DNA of 64,000 nt from Arthrobacter sp. PAMC25284 (lineage in GTDB: Bacteria; Actinomycetota; Actinomycetes; Actinomycetales; Micrococcaceae). The stretch is from positions 186,001 through 250,000 of the forward strand of contig NZ_CP080382.1 of assembly GCF_019443425.1 (NCBI RefSeq), given 5' to 3'. The number at the start of each line of letters is the position of its first letter. The stretch's first letter is position 1. A program made the translations under genes and the position numbers. The notes under the pieces were generated by a model, which had not been told where the DNA came from, ran no database searches, and saw nothing but the letters and a program-made list of their open reading frames with translations. Below are positions 29,051 to 37,710 of this stretch, in pieces.

Positions 29051-29126
29051 GGGGCTGTGGCGCAGCTGGTAGCGCACCTGCATGGCATGCAGGGGGTCAG
29101 GGGTTCGAGTCCCCTCAGCTCCACCA
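29051..29126 (+). tRNA. tRNA-Ala(GGC), copy 2, with encoded CCA
   Basis: Identical in all 73 bases to the copy at 28770-28842, but here the discriminator is followed by CCA (29124-29126). The two copies have separate terminators and different upstream sequence, so each probably has its own promoter. Confidence 0.97.
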
Positions 29127-29142
29127 CAAGAGAGCAACACCC

Positions 29143-29175
29143 CGTCAGGCCCTACTCGCAGAGTGGGGCCTGACG
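29143..29175 (+). terminator. Hairpin after second tRNA-Ala
   Basis: Bases 29143-29157 pair with 29161-29175 (15 bp with one G-U) around GCA. There is no U-run, so it may be a weak terminator. Confidence 0.6.
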
Positions 29176-29272
29176 TATGTCAGGGCCTGATCCAATTCCC
29201 GGTCGCCCGTCACGGACGTACCGGTGCGGTCACGGCCCCGGCTGGCGCCGGCGGCCCGACTACCATGGGAGG

Positions 29273-29626
29273 GTGAACGACACCCTTCCCCCGTGCCCCC
29301 TATGCTCCAGCGAGTACACCTACGAGATGGGGGCCCTGCTGGTCTGCCCGGAGTGCGCGCACGAATGGTCTCCGGCCGCCGCCTCAGACGATGGAGAGCC
29401 CGTCGAAACCGTTATCAAGGACGCCGTTGGCAACATCCTCGCCGACGGGGATACCGTCACCATCATCAAGGACCTCAAGGTCAAAGGCAGCCCCACATCC
29501 ATCAAGGTGGGGACGAAGGTCCGCGCCATCCGGCTCGTCAACGGCGTGGGAGACCACGACATCGACTGCAAAGTGGACGGCTTTGGGCCCATGCAGCTCA
29601 AATCCAGCGTAGTCAAGAAGGCCTAG
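29273..29626 (+). CDS. PhnA/YjdM-like zinc-ribbon protein
   Basis: A 117-residue protein with an N-terminal zinc ribbon (CPLCSS then CPECAHEW) and the C-terminal PhnA domain ([23 protein letters not shown], with the end LKSSVVKKA). The family, once linked to phosphonates, has no settled role. It starts with GTG 29273: a -10 box TACCAT (29261-29266) is six bases before it, so the message may be leaderless, although GGGAGG lies between. It is followed directly by the methyltransferase gene. Confidence 0.9.
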   Translation: MNDTLPPCPLCSSEYTYEMGALLVCPECAHEWSPAAASDDGEPVETVIKDAVGNILADGDTVTIIKDLKVKGSPTSIKVGTKVRAIRLVNGVGDHDIDCKVDGFGPMQLKSSVVKKA

Positions 29627-30817
29627 GTGACTCTGGGGTCCGACGGTGCCGCGGAGACGAACCTTGACGCCTTGTTCCCTCAGTTGCGCAGGTTTCCGGA
29701 CGTTGAGGCGGCCAATCTCCAGGCCTGGGACGCAACGGACCGGCTCCTGCTCGACAGCGCCGCGGAATTCCTGGGCCCCGACAGCCGCCCCGCCGTCGTC
29801 GGCGACCGCTATGGTGCCCTGACCCTGGGAGCGATCACCGCCGGGGCGCCCGCACCGGTCCGGGTCCACCAGGACCTCATCACCGGTGAACTCGCGCTGC
29901 GCAATAACGCCCGCACCGTGGGGACCGGCGGAGGCTTCGAGCAGCTCCCGCTGGGATCCGCCCTCCTGGCGGGCGCGACCGTGGTGCTGATCCAGTTGCC
30001 CAGGTCTTTGGCGGAATTGGAGGAAATCGCCGACGCCGTGGCCCGCCACGCAGCGCCAACCGTCACCGTCCTGGCCGGCGGCAGGGTCAAACACATGAGC
30101 CTGGGGATGAACGCGGTCCTGGCACGCTACTTCGGCGATGTCCAGCCGCAGCTTGCCCGGCAGAAATCACGGATCGTGATCGCGCGGAAGCCCTTGCCGG
30201 TTGCGCCCGCCACGCCGTTCCCCATCACTTCCGCGAATGCCGCGCTGGGACTGCGGATCTGCGCCCACGGCGCGGTCTTTGCCGGTACGGACCTGGATAT
30301 CGGCACCCGGTTCCTCCTGGAGTTTCTTCCGCAGATGCCCGACGCCGCCCACGCCGTCGACCTCGGTTGCGGTACTGGAATCCTCGCGGCCATGTATGCC
30401 CGCAGCCGCCCCGGCTCCCGCGTGACCGCGACGGACCGGTCCGCGGCGGCCGTTGACTCTGCCCGGGCGACTGCAGCGGCCAACGGGCTCGGGGACCGGA
30501 TCGACGTCGTCCAGGATGATGCCATGGGCTCGCTGCCGGACAGCAGCGCGGACCTGATCCTGCTCAACCCGCCCTTCCACCTGGAATCAGCCGTCCACTC
30601 CGGCGCGGGACTCAAACTGTTCGAAGCCGCCGGCAGGGTCCTGGCCCCCGGCGGCGAGCTCTGGACCGTCTTTAACAGTCACCTGCAGTACCGTCCCGCG
30701 CTGGAACGGCTGGTCGGACCTACCCGGGAAATCGGCAGGAACCCCAAATTCACGGTGACGGCCAGCACTCGCAGATCCGGCGCCCAGGCCGGTGTCGGCT
30801 GGACCCCGGGCCCGTGA
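29627..30817 (+). CDS. RsmC/RlmG-like class I methyltransferase
   Basis: A 396-residue SAM-dependent enzyme with a degenerate N-terminal methyltransferase-like half and a catalytic C-terminal half: the SAM loop VDLGCGTGIL near residue 245 and the guanine-N2 methylation motif NPPF (ILLNPPFHLE near residue 315). That layout is typical of 16S/23S rRNA guanine methyltransferases RsmC and RlmG. The GTG start directly follows the previous TAG, so the gene is translationally coupled. The target nucleotide is unknown. Confidence 0.85.
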   Translation: MTLGSDGAAETNLDALFPQLRRFPDVEAANLQAWDATDRLLLDSAAEFLGPDSRPAVVGDRYGALTLGAITAGAPAPVRVHQDLITGELALRNNARTVGTGGGFEQLPLGSALLAGATVVLIQLPRSLAELEEIADAVARHAAPTVTVLAGGRVKHMSLGMNAVLARYFGDVQPQLARQKSRIVIARKPLPVAPATPFPITSANAALGLRICAHGAVFAGTDLDIGTRFLLEFLPQMPDAAHAVDLGCGTGILAAMYARSRPGSRVTATDRSAAAVDSARATAAANGLGDRIDVVQDDAMGSLPDSSADLILLNPPFHLESAVHSGAGLKLFEAAGRVLAPGGELWTVFNSHLQYRPALERLVGPTREIGRNPKFTVTASTRRSGAQAGVGWTPGP

Positions 30818-30865
30818 CGTAGGATTCTGGAACCAGCAGTACAAAGACCACCTTGAGAGGTAACA

Positions 30866-32122
30866 GTGACCGAAATCCGACAGCCCTCGCCCCGGCGCGG
30901 AACCAACCTGCCAAGGATGGGTGATTTCAACCTCACTGTGATCCTGGATGCCATCCGGCGGGCGCCGGACAGCGGACTAAGCCGGGTGGAACTGGCCCAG
31001 ATCGTAGGGCTCTCCCCGCAGACGATTTCAAACATCTCCCGCCGGTTGCTGGACCAGAACCTCATTGTCGAGGCAGGCAAGGAGGGCACCGGCCCCGGCA
31101 AACCGCGGACCATGCTGCGCCTCAACGCCTCCGGCAAGTACGCGGTGGGGGTCCATCTGGACCCCGCCGTCATTACCTGCGTGGTCCTTGACCTCGTGGG
31201 TGACGTGGTGCAGCACTGCCGGATCAAGACCCCCGGCAGCCAGATACCGGAGGAGGTCATCGAGACGATTGCCGCGGCGATCAAATCGGTCATCGCTGAT
31301 TCCGGCGTCGACTCTGCCCTCATCGCCGGCCTCGGGGTCGCCGCCCCGGGCCCCATCGACCTCACCGAAGGCACCGTGGTGGATCCGCCGCTCATGCTCG
31401 GCTGGGACCATGTTCCGTTGCGGGACGCGCTGGCGAAAGCCACCGGACTGCCCACCCTGGTCGATAAGGACGTGACAAGCGCTGCCGTCGCCGAGACCTG
31501 GGCGGGCGGACCCAGCGGCGCCGGAAGCTTCGTATTTATGTACATGGGAACCGGCATCGGCTGCGGCATTGTCCTGCGGGACGAAGTGGTGCGGGGAACG
31601 TCCGGCAACGCCGGTGAAATGGGCCACATCGTGGTGGATCCCGGCGGTGCGCTCTGCGATTGCGGCCAGCGCGGGTGCGTGAAGGCCACCGCTATACCCA
31701 GAGTCCTGGTGGCCCAGGCGGAGCAGGCAGGCATCCTGGCGCCGCTGGGCCCCAACCCCAGCGGGCCGGCAATCCAGGAGAGCTTTGCGCAACTCTGCGC
31801 CAAAGCTGACGACGGCGACCCCAGGGCATCGGAGATCATCGACCGGTCCGCCGTGCTGGTGGCCCGTGCAGCCTCCGCCGTCAGCAATGTCCTGGACGTG
31901 GACCGCATCGTTTTCGGCGGACCATTCTGGACGTGCCTCTCGGAACGATACCTGGCGCTGATCCCGGACCTCATCCGTGCGGGCAGCGACACCCGGGATA
32001 TCCATAGCACCGACGTCGTCGCGAGCGGTGTCGGCGAGGACGTGGGCGCCATCGGCGCGGCCTGCCTCGTCCTGGAGCACGCGCTGGCTCCCCGGGCGCA
32101 GCGGCTGCTGCTGGACGCCTGA
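30866..32122 (+). CDS. ROK family transcriptional regulator
   Basis: A 418-residue sugar-responsive repressor. An N-terminal winged helix-turn-helix (about residues 18-75, LSRVELAQIVGLSPQTISNISRRL) is followed by the ROK sugar kinase-like domain with the zinc motif C.CGQRGC (CDCGQRGCVKA near residue 266) and GEMGHIVVDPGG. It starts with GTG 30866 after GAGAGG; a -10 TAGGAT is at 30821-30826. It probably controls the sugar importer that follows. Confidence 0.9.
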   Translation: MTEIRQPSPRRGTNLPRMGDFNLTVILDAIRRAPDSGLSRVELAQIVGLSPQTISNISRRLLDQNLIVEAGKEGTGPGKPRTMLRLNASGKYAVGVHLDPAVITCVVLDLVGDVVQHCRIKTPGSQIPEEVIETIAAAIKSVIADSGVDSALIAGLGVAAPGPIDLTEGTVVDPPLMLGWDHVPLRDALAKATGLPTLVDKDVTSAAVAETWAGGPSGAGSFVFMYMGTGIGCGIVLRDEVVRGTSGNAGEMGHIVVDPGGALCDCGQRGCVKATAIPRVLVAQAEQAGILAPLGPNPSGPAIQESFAQLCAKADDGDPRASEIIDRSAVLVARAASAVSNVLDVDRIVFGGPFWTCLSERYLALIPDLIRAGSDTRDIHSTDVVASGVGEDVGAIGAACLVLEHALAPRAQRLLLDA

Positions 32123-32174
32123 GTTCAGCAACCCGCCAACAGGCAAAACAGCAGGTCAGAGACTATTTCACCGG

Positions 32175-32200
32175 TAGGATGCAGAGGTTGTCCCGACAAC
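32175..32200 (+). promoter_or_regulatory. Promoter and candidate ROK operator of the sugar transporter
   Basis: A -10-like TAGGAT (32175-32180) is followed by an inverted repeat GTTGT-CCCG-ACAAC (32187-32200), well placed for a repressor to block transcription. Assignment to the ROK protein is inference from position. Confidence 0.45.
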
Positions 32201-32232
32201 GTCGGGCCGCATCAGATCAAGATTGGGAATTC

Positions 32233-33588
32233 ATGCGTGGGAGTTGGAAATCATTCGTAGCAGGGATCGCTGCCGCAGCGGTTCTCGCCGTGCCCGCGTG
32301 TTCCGCCGGCTCAACCGAGGCCAGCGACCGCGTCCTGAAGGTCGCCTACCAGAAAACTGACTCCCTCGCCGCCGTGGACGATATGTTCACCAAGACGAAA
32401 AAGGACTTTGAAGCCGCGAACCCCGGTGTCCGGGTGGAGCTGCAGCCGATTATGGCCAACGACGAGGACTACGGCACCAAGCTGGCGCTGGCTCTGAGGT
32501 CCCCGGAGACCGCACCGGATGTCTTCTACGAGGACAGCTTCAAGGTCCGGGCCGACGCCGAGGCCGGCTACTTGCTGAAACTGGACGAACGGCTGGCGGC
32601 GTGGGAGGACTGGGCCGTCTTTAGCGACGCCGCCAAAACCGCCGGCGCCGGAGACGACGGCGGCACGTATGCCGTGCCGCTGGGGACCGACACCCGCGCG
32701 ATCTGGTACAACAAAAAGGTCCTCCAGGGCGCCGGTATCGACGTGCCCTGGCAGCCGCGGACCTGGGACGACATCCTCGCCGCGGCCCGGACCATTAAGG
32801 CCTCGGATGCCGGACTCATCCCGTTCAGCATGTATGCCGGCAAAGGGTCCGGCGAGGGGACCGTGATGCAGAGCTTCTACGAACTGCTCTACGGCACGGG
32901 GGACACCCTCTACGATGAGGCCACCAGGAAATGGGTGGTGGGGTCGAAAGGATTTATAGCGTCGCTGGAATTCCTGCAGACCCTCTACTCTGAGGGCCTC
33001 GCTGTGACGCCCGCCCAGGCGCTCGACGGCAACGTCTGGAAAAAGGTCGTTGGCGAGTGGCTTCCCGAAGGCAGGATGGGCGGGACGGTGGAAGGCTCCT
33101 ACGCGCCGTCGTTCTGGCAGCCGGGCGGCAGCTACGAATGGCCCGGCTACGCACAGGACATGGGTGTGGCGAAGTTCCCCACCCGCAACGGCCAGGCGCC
33201 CGGCGCCGTCAGCATGTCCGGTGGCTGGACCCTCGCCGTCAGCGCAGACTCCAGCAACCCGGACCTCGCCTTTGGCTTCCTCACCTCGGCACTTAACAAG
33301 CAGAACTCGCTCGCGTTCGCCCTCGACAGCCTGCAGATCGCTGTCCGGGGCGACGTCGCGGCCGAACCTGCGTACCAGTCCGCGAACCCGTTCATCAGGG
33401 ATGTATCCGAGCTCGTGGACGTGACACACTTCCGGCCCAGCACCGCTGACTACCCCAGGATTTCCGCCGCAATCCAGGAAGCCACGGAATCCGTCATCAC
33501 AGGGACACTGACTCCTGAGCAGGCCGCGGCACGCTACGACGAGGCCGTCAGGGCCCAGGTCGGCGACGAGAAAGTTGTGCAGAAGTAG
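32233..33588 (+). CDS. Sugar ABC transporter substrate-binding lipoprotein
   Basis: A 451-residue family 1 extracellular solute-binding protein. The signal peptide has a basic start (MRGSWKSF), a hydrophobic core and a lipobox-like VPAC with the lipidated cysteine near residue 24. Mature-protein features such as GTDTRAIWYNKK and the MSGGWTLAVS segment are typical of maltose/oligosaccharide binders. ATG 32233 is chosen to fit the signal peptide. It is the first gene of a binding protein-permease-permease set; the sugar is unknown. Confidence 0.9.
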   Translation: MRGSWKSFVAGIAAAAVLAVPACSAGSTEASDRVLKVAYQKTDSLAAVDDMFTKTKKDFEAANPGVRVELQPIMANDEDYGTKLALALRSPETAPDVFYEDSFKVRADAEAGYLLKLDERLAAWEDWAVFSDAAKTAGAGDDGGTYAVPLGTDTRAIWYNKKVLQGAGIDVPWQPRTWDDILAAARTIKASDAGLIPFSMYAGKGSGEGTVMQSFYELLYGTGDTLYDEATRKWVVGSKGFIASLEFLQTLYSEGLAVTPAQALDGNVWKKVVGEWLPEGRMGGTVEGSYAPSFWQPGGSYEWPGYAQDMGVAKFPTRNGQAPGAVSMSGGWTLAVSADSSNPDLAFGFLTSALNKQNSLAFALDSLQIAVRGDVAAEPAYQSANPFIRDVSELVDVTHFRPSTADYPRISAAIQEATESVITGTLTPEQAAARYDEAVRAQVGDEKVVQK

Positions 33589-33591
33589 CCG

Positions 33592-34482
33592 ATGAGGCCC
33601 GCTCACCGGCTGGCATCGCTGCAGCGCACCACCCGCGTGCTTCCCCTGGCGCCCGCCGCGATGCTGCTGCTGGTTTTCCTGGCAGGTCCGCTCTACTGGT
33701 CCTTCCAGGCGTCCCTGACCAACGTCGCCCTCACCGGCAGGAATGCCCGCTCGCCGGAGTGGGTTGGTCTGGCCAATTACGAGCGGCTGGCGGCTGACCC
33801 GCTGTTCCCGCTGTCGGTCGGACTCACCGTGGTGTTTGTGCTGGCCTCCGCAGTTATTGGCCAGAACCTGCTGGGCCTGGCGATCGCGGCGCTGATGCTG
33901 AAGGCGCGAAAACCGGTGGCTGCCCTCGTCGGAACGGCCGTGGTCGCGGCCTGGATGCTCCCGGAAATCGTCGCGGCATTTGCCGCCTACGCCTACTTCA
34001 GCCCTGAGGGCACGCTCAACCAGCTACTGGCAGGCGTCGGGATCCGCGGGGCGGACTGGTTGTTCTCGTATCCGCTGGCCGCAATCATCCTGGCCAACGT
34101 CTGGCGTGGTACGGCGTTCTCCATGCTGGTGTACCGCGCTGCACTGGCGGATGTCCCGGCCGAACTGATCGAGGCTGCCGCGCTCGACGGTGCCGGGGAC
34201 TGGCAACGCGGCCTCTACATCACGCTGCCGCTGATCCGCAGGAGCGTCGCCACCAACCTGATGCTTACCACGCTCCAGACCCTCGCTGTCTTCACCCTGA
34301 TCTGGGTGATGACAGGGGGCGGCCCGTCCAATGCGACCGCCACACTGCCGGTGCTGGCCTACCAGCAGGCCTTCCGGTTCGGTGACATCGGGTACGGCAC
34401 CGCCATAGCCTCCGTCCTGATCCTCATAGGGCTTGTTTTCGGGATGGGGTACGCCCGCATGCTCCAGGAGAAGGTCCGGTGA
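33592..34482 (+). CDS. Sugar ABC transporter permease 1 (MalF-like)
   Basis: A 296-residue inner-membrane permease with six hydrophobic helices and the EAA loop (LIEAAALDGAGDWQRGLYITLPLI, about residues 195-218) that docks the ATPase. It starts four bases after the binding-protein stop and overlaps the next permease by GTGA. Confidence 0.93.
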   Translation: MRPAHRLASLQRTTRVLPLAPAAMLLLVFLAGPLYWSFQASLTNVALTGRNARSPEWVGLANYERLAADPLFPLSVGLTVVFVLASAVIGQNLLGLAIAALMLKARKPVAALVGTAVVAAWMLPEIVAAFAAYAYFSPEGTLNQLLAGVGIRGADWLFSYPLAAIILANVWRGTAFSMLVYRAALADVPAELIEAAALDGAGDWQRGLYITLPLIRRSVATNLMLTTLQTLAVFTLIWVMTGGGPSNATATLPVLAYQQAFRFGDIGYGTAIASVLILIGLVFGMGYARMLQEKVR

Positions 34483-35340
34483 CCGGCCGGACCAGGCACA
34501 GCCCGCGGGCCGCTGTTCGGGCTGTCCCGTCCGCCGGGCTCTCGGCCAATCTTGCCCTGCTGCTGATCGGGGCCCTCGTTTGTCCTGCCGTTGCTGTGGC
34601 TTGTCTTCGCCTCGCTGGACACGGCCGCCGGCTTCCAGACGCAGGTGCCCGCCGCCCTGTCTCTGGCGAATTTTGCTGCCGTGCTGACGCCGGAGCTGCT
34701 GTTCGTGCCGCTGTGGAACAGCCTGCTGCTCGCCTTTGGTGCCGGGGCCGTGAGCCTGCTCGCCGCCGTCCTCGCTGCCTACCCGCTCTCGCGCTTTGAC
34801 TCGAGGTTCAACAGGCCCTTCCTGTACACGATTCTCTGCGGCACGTGCCTGCCGGTCACCGCCTTGATGGTGCCGGTTTACGGACTGTTCGTGCAGTTCA
34901 AGCTGCTCGATTCACTGCTGGCGACCACGGTTTTTATGGCGGCCACCAGCCTGCCGATGGCGATCTGGATGACGAAGAACTTCATGGACGCGGTGCCTCT
35001 GGCCTTGGAAGAGGCTGCCTGGATGGACGGCGCCACCGGGCTGACTGCCCTGCGGACCATTGTCCTGCCACTCATGCGGCCGGGCCTGGGTGTGGTCTTC
35101 ATTTTTGTGTTCATCCAAAGCTGGGGAAATTTCTTTGTGCCCTTCATTTTGCTGCTCTCACCTGACAAACAGCCGGCGGCCGTCTCCGTCTTCAGCTTCT
35201 TCGGCCAGCACGGCGCGATCGCCTACGGCGAACTGGCTGCTTTCTCGGTGCTGTATTCACTTCCGGTCCTGGTCCTGTACGCCATCGTGGCCCGGCTCTC
35301 CGGCGGGGCCTCCGCCCTGTCCGGAGCGATGCGCGGCTGA
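34479..35340 (+). CDS. Sugar ABC transporter permease 2 (MalG-like), apparent one-base frameshift near 34580
   Basis: The C-terminal part, readable from 34591, has the MalG EAA loop (LEEAAWMDGATGLTALRTIVLPL) and the usual end. The N-terminal part from GTG 34479, overlapping permease 1, runs MTGRTRHSPRAAVR through LLLIGALV and then leaves frame. Removing one T of the TTT run at 34579-34581 joins them (ALV then VLPLLWLVFASLD) into a normal 286-residue permease. No ATPase gene is present; actinobacteria often share one MsiK-type ATPase among such importers. Confidence 0.88.
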
Positions 35341-35376
35341 CCTGCGCAGATGACCTGCGCAGATGACCTGCGCAGA
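35338..35376 (+). repeat. Three tandem copies of a 13-bp unit
   Basis: The unit TGACCTGCGCAGA occurs at 35338-35350, 35351-35363 and 35364-35376, beginning at the permease stop codon; a related TGACCGGCCGCG pair follows. It looks like replication slippage and has no recognised function. Confidence 0.9.
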
Positions 35377-35460
35377 TGACCGGCCGCGGCTGACCGGCCG
35401 CGATCGCAGCGGCCGGTCTGATGGAATCGGCAGGCCTGGAAACTGTGGAAAGGTTGGCGT

Positions 35461-36901
35461 ATGACTGCGAGCCTTGCCTTTGATCCGCCCTGTGGTCCTG
35501 TCGCCGGCTGGCGCGATGGCGACGTCGTGCGGGCGACGGGAATTCCCTATGCTTCCGCGAACCGATTTCAACCGCCCGTACCGATGGCCGACTGGTCTGA
35601 GGTGTTGATGGCAACCACCCGGGCCCCGGCCTGTCCGCAGGGTCCAGTGCCCTTCCTCGATGAGGTGCTTGGTACCCGCTTCGGCGAACTGCCGGGCAAC
35701 GAGCACTGCCAGCACCTCTCGATTACACTTCCGGCCGGTCTCGACGACGGCGAGCGGGTGCCAGTCATGGTGTGGCTGCACGGCGGATCGTATACGTCCG
35801 GATCCGGCGACCTGGCGATCTTCGATCCGACGTCGCTCGTTGCTGAATCCCGGGTCATTGTGGTCGCTGTGACCTACCGCCTGGGCTTGTTCGGTTATCT
35901 GGCCACGAGCAAGGGCAGGCCCGCCAACTTAGGTCTGCTCGATCAGCTCGAGGCGTTCCGCTGGGTGCAGCGCAACATCGCATCCTTTGGCGGGGACCCA
36001 GGCCGTGTCACAGCGTTCGGCCAATCCGCAGGCGGGGACGCCGTGGCGCATCTGATGGCGACGCCGGACGCGGCCGCGCTGTTCCAACGGGCCATTATTC
36101 AAAGCGCGCCCTTGGGCATCACCCGGGGACGGAAGAAGATGAACAACGCCATGGGCGCGGTTGCGGAAACGATCGCTGCCGATACTCCTGCCATGGATGT
36201 TGTCGCCATGGAGGAAAGTGTTGCGCGGTCCGCCCGCAAGTTCGGGCTGATGGCTGCCATGCCGTTTGGCACCCAGTACGGGCACGCACCTCTCCCCGCC
36301 GAATCCGGGATTGAAGCCGCCTGGAACATCGCCGCACCGGGGATCCAGATCCTCATCGGACATACCTCGGAAGAGGCCCGGCTGTTCGTGCCGAGCAACC
36401 CTTACGCCAGCCGCCTGGCCGGCATTCCCGTCGTCGGCGGCGCCATCCTCAAGGTTGTCACCTGGGCGGTCACGGAAGCCGTATACGGCAGGGCAACCAG
36501 GAAGTTCGCCAAGCGGCATGCGCGTGCGGGCGGAAAAGCGCACCGCTACGTCCTGTCGTGGCGGGCGCCGGGAAACCGCTACGGCGCCGCCCACACGGTC
36601 GACCTGCCGCTGCTGTTCGGCGACCGGCGAACATGGGAGGCCGCGGGACTAATTGCCGGTGCCACCTGGGATGACGTCGACCGGCATGGTCGTCAGTTGC
36701 GTGCCGTCTGGGCAGCATTTGCGCGCGGCGAGAGCCTTGGCCGCCGGGGACACATTCCCGGGTCGTTCAGGTACCGTGCGGTTGGACGGACCGCCGGAGC
36801 GTTGCCAGGTGGAAGTGCCGATGACAGCCGTCGAGGCCATGGCAGCCAAAGCCGACATCAGTCCGCTTCTGCCGACCGTTAGCGGGGCAATGGGTCGGTA
36901 A
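35461..36901 (+). CDS. Type B carboxylesterase, C-terminus possibly frameshifted
   Basis: A para-nitrobenzyl esterase-like alpha/beta hydrolase. It has the oxyanion motif HGGSYTSGSG near residue 102 and the nucleophile FGQSAGGD near residue 183. The frame from ATG 35461 (AAAGG upstream) ends at 36882 with a tail poor in G/C third positions (GRTAGALPGGSADDSRRG). The +1 frame over the last 100 bases has strong coding bias and ends at 36901, so one surplus base between about 36720 and 36790, for example in CGGGGA near 36745-36750, may have changed the C-terminus. Its place after the sugar importer suggests work on acylated or plant-derived substrates (inference). Confidence 0.8.
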
Positions 36902-37022
36902 ATGATCATCAGGGGCCTCCTTGGTGGTTTTCTTCCTGCAACCAGTCTCGGGGCCTCGCCTTTCGGCGAACTTTGGCTGACCTTTGTGTGAGCTGTGGAG
37001 CATTGCAGGGCCTGGGGGCAGG

Positions 37023-37418
37023 ATGGAGGACATGGAAGTCATAGGCAGCCGCATCCTGCTCCATCCGTCCGACCCTGACCGGAGCCACCGGTTCTACCGG
37101 GACACACTGGGCCTGGCCGTCTACCGGGAGTTCGGAAATCCCGACGCACCGGGCCGGGTGTACTTCCTGGGCAACGGCTTCCTCGAGATCAGCGGACAGT
37201 CCGCTGACCCGCAGGGGAGTGCCCTGGCGATCTGGCTTCAGGTCCGTGACGTGCAGCGCGAATACCGGGGGTTACTGGCGGCCGGAGTGCCGGTGGTCCG
37301 CGCGCCGCAGCGGGAACCGTGGGGGCTGGTGGAGATGTGGATCGCGGACCCCGACGGAGTCCGCATCGTGGTCGTGGAGGTTCCGGAAGACCACCCGCTG
37401 CGGCGCGACCCGAGGTAA
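37023..37418 (+). CDS. Glyoxalase/bleomycin-resistance (VOC) domain protein
   Basis: A 131-residue vicinal-oxygen-chelate protein with two beta-alpha-beta-beta-beta units: HRFYRDTLGLAVYREFG in the first and PWGLVEMWIADPDGVRIVVVEV in the second. Metal ligands are plausibly the glutamates near the strand ends. Substrate unknown. ATG 37023 follows a G-rich stretch. It stands alone. Confidence 0.85.
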   Translation: MEDMEVIGSRILLHPSDPDRSHRFYRDTLGLAVYREFGNPDAPGRVYFLGNGFLEISGQSADPQGSALAIWLQVRDVQREYRGLLAAGVPVVRAPQREPWGLVEMWIADPDGVRIVVVEVPEDHPLRRDPR

Positions 37419-37452
37419 CTGCGCTGGTGCAACGCGAGATAACTGCGCCGCC

Positions 37453-37650
37453 CTAGTCGATGTCCTCGATTACCGTCCCGAACGGCAGGCTCTGATCGAC
37501 GTGCGCCTGATGGTCATGCGGGTGCACCACCACACGGACCCCGTGGGACTTGTCCGCCGCTGATTGCATCAGCACCGGACGGACCGCGTTGATGAAACTC
37601 TCGCTCTTGCCGGCGAGGTACTCCTGGTAACTTGCTGGAAGCTGGATCAT
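37453..37650 (-). CDS. Small conserved-looking protein (65 aa)
   Basis: A 65-residue acidic protein starting MIQLPASYQEYLAGKSESF and ending SLPFGTVIEDID. No family recognised. The start at 37650 is supported by a -10 box TATCCT (37657-37662 on the minus strand) exactly six bases before ATG, which implies a leaderless message. Its promoter faces that of the lipoprotein gene at 37711 across only 60 bases. Confidence 0.65.
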   Translation of the reverse strand: MIQLPASYQEYLAGKSESFINAVRPVLMQSAADKSHGVRVVVHPHDHQAHVDQSLPFGTVIEDID

Positions 37651-37710
37651 GGCATCAGGATAGTCCGACGCCCGGTGATATGGGAGAGGGTGCTCGGCTA
37701 CGCTAAAGCG

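Noticed and set aside
35338..35376. Tandem repeats as a possible CRISPR array
   Set aside because: The 13-base units have no spacers and no cas genes are nearby.
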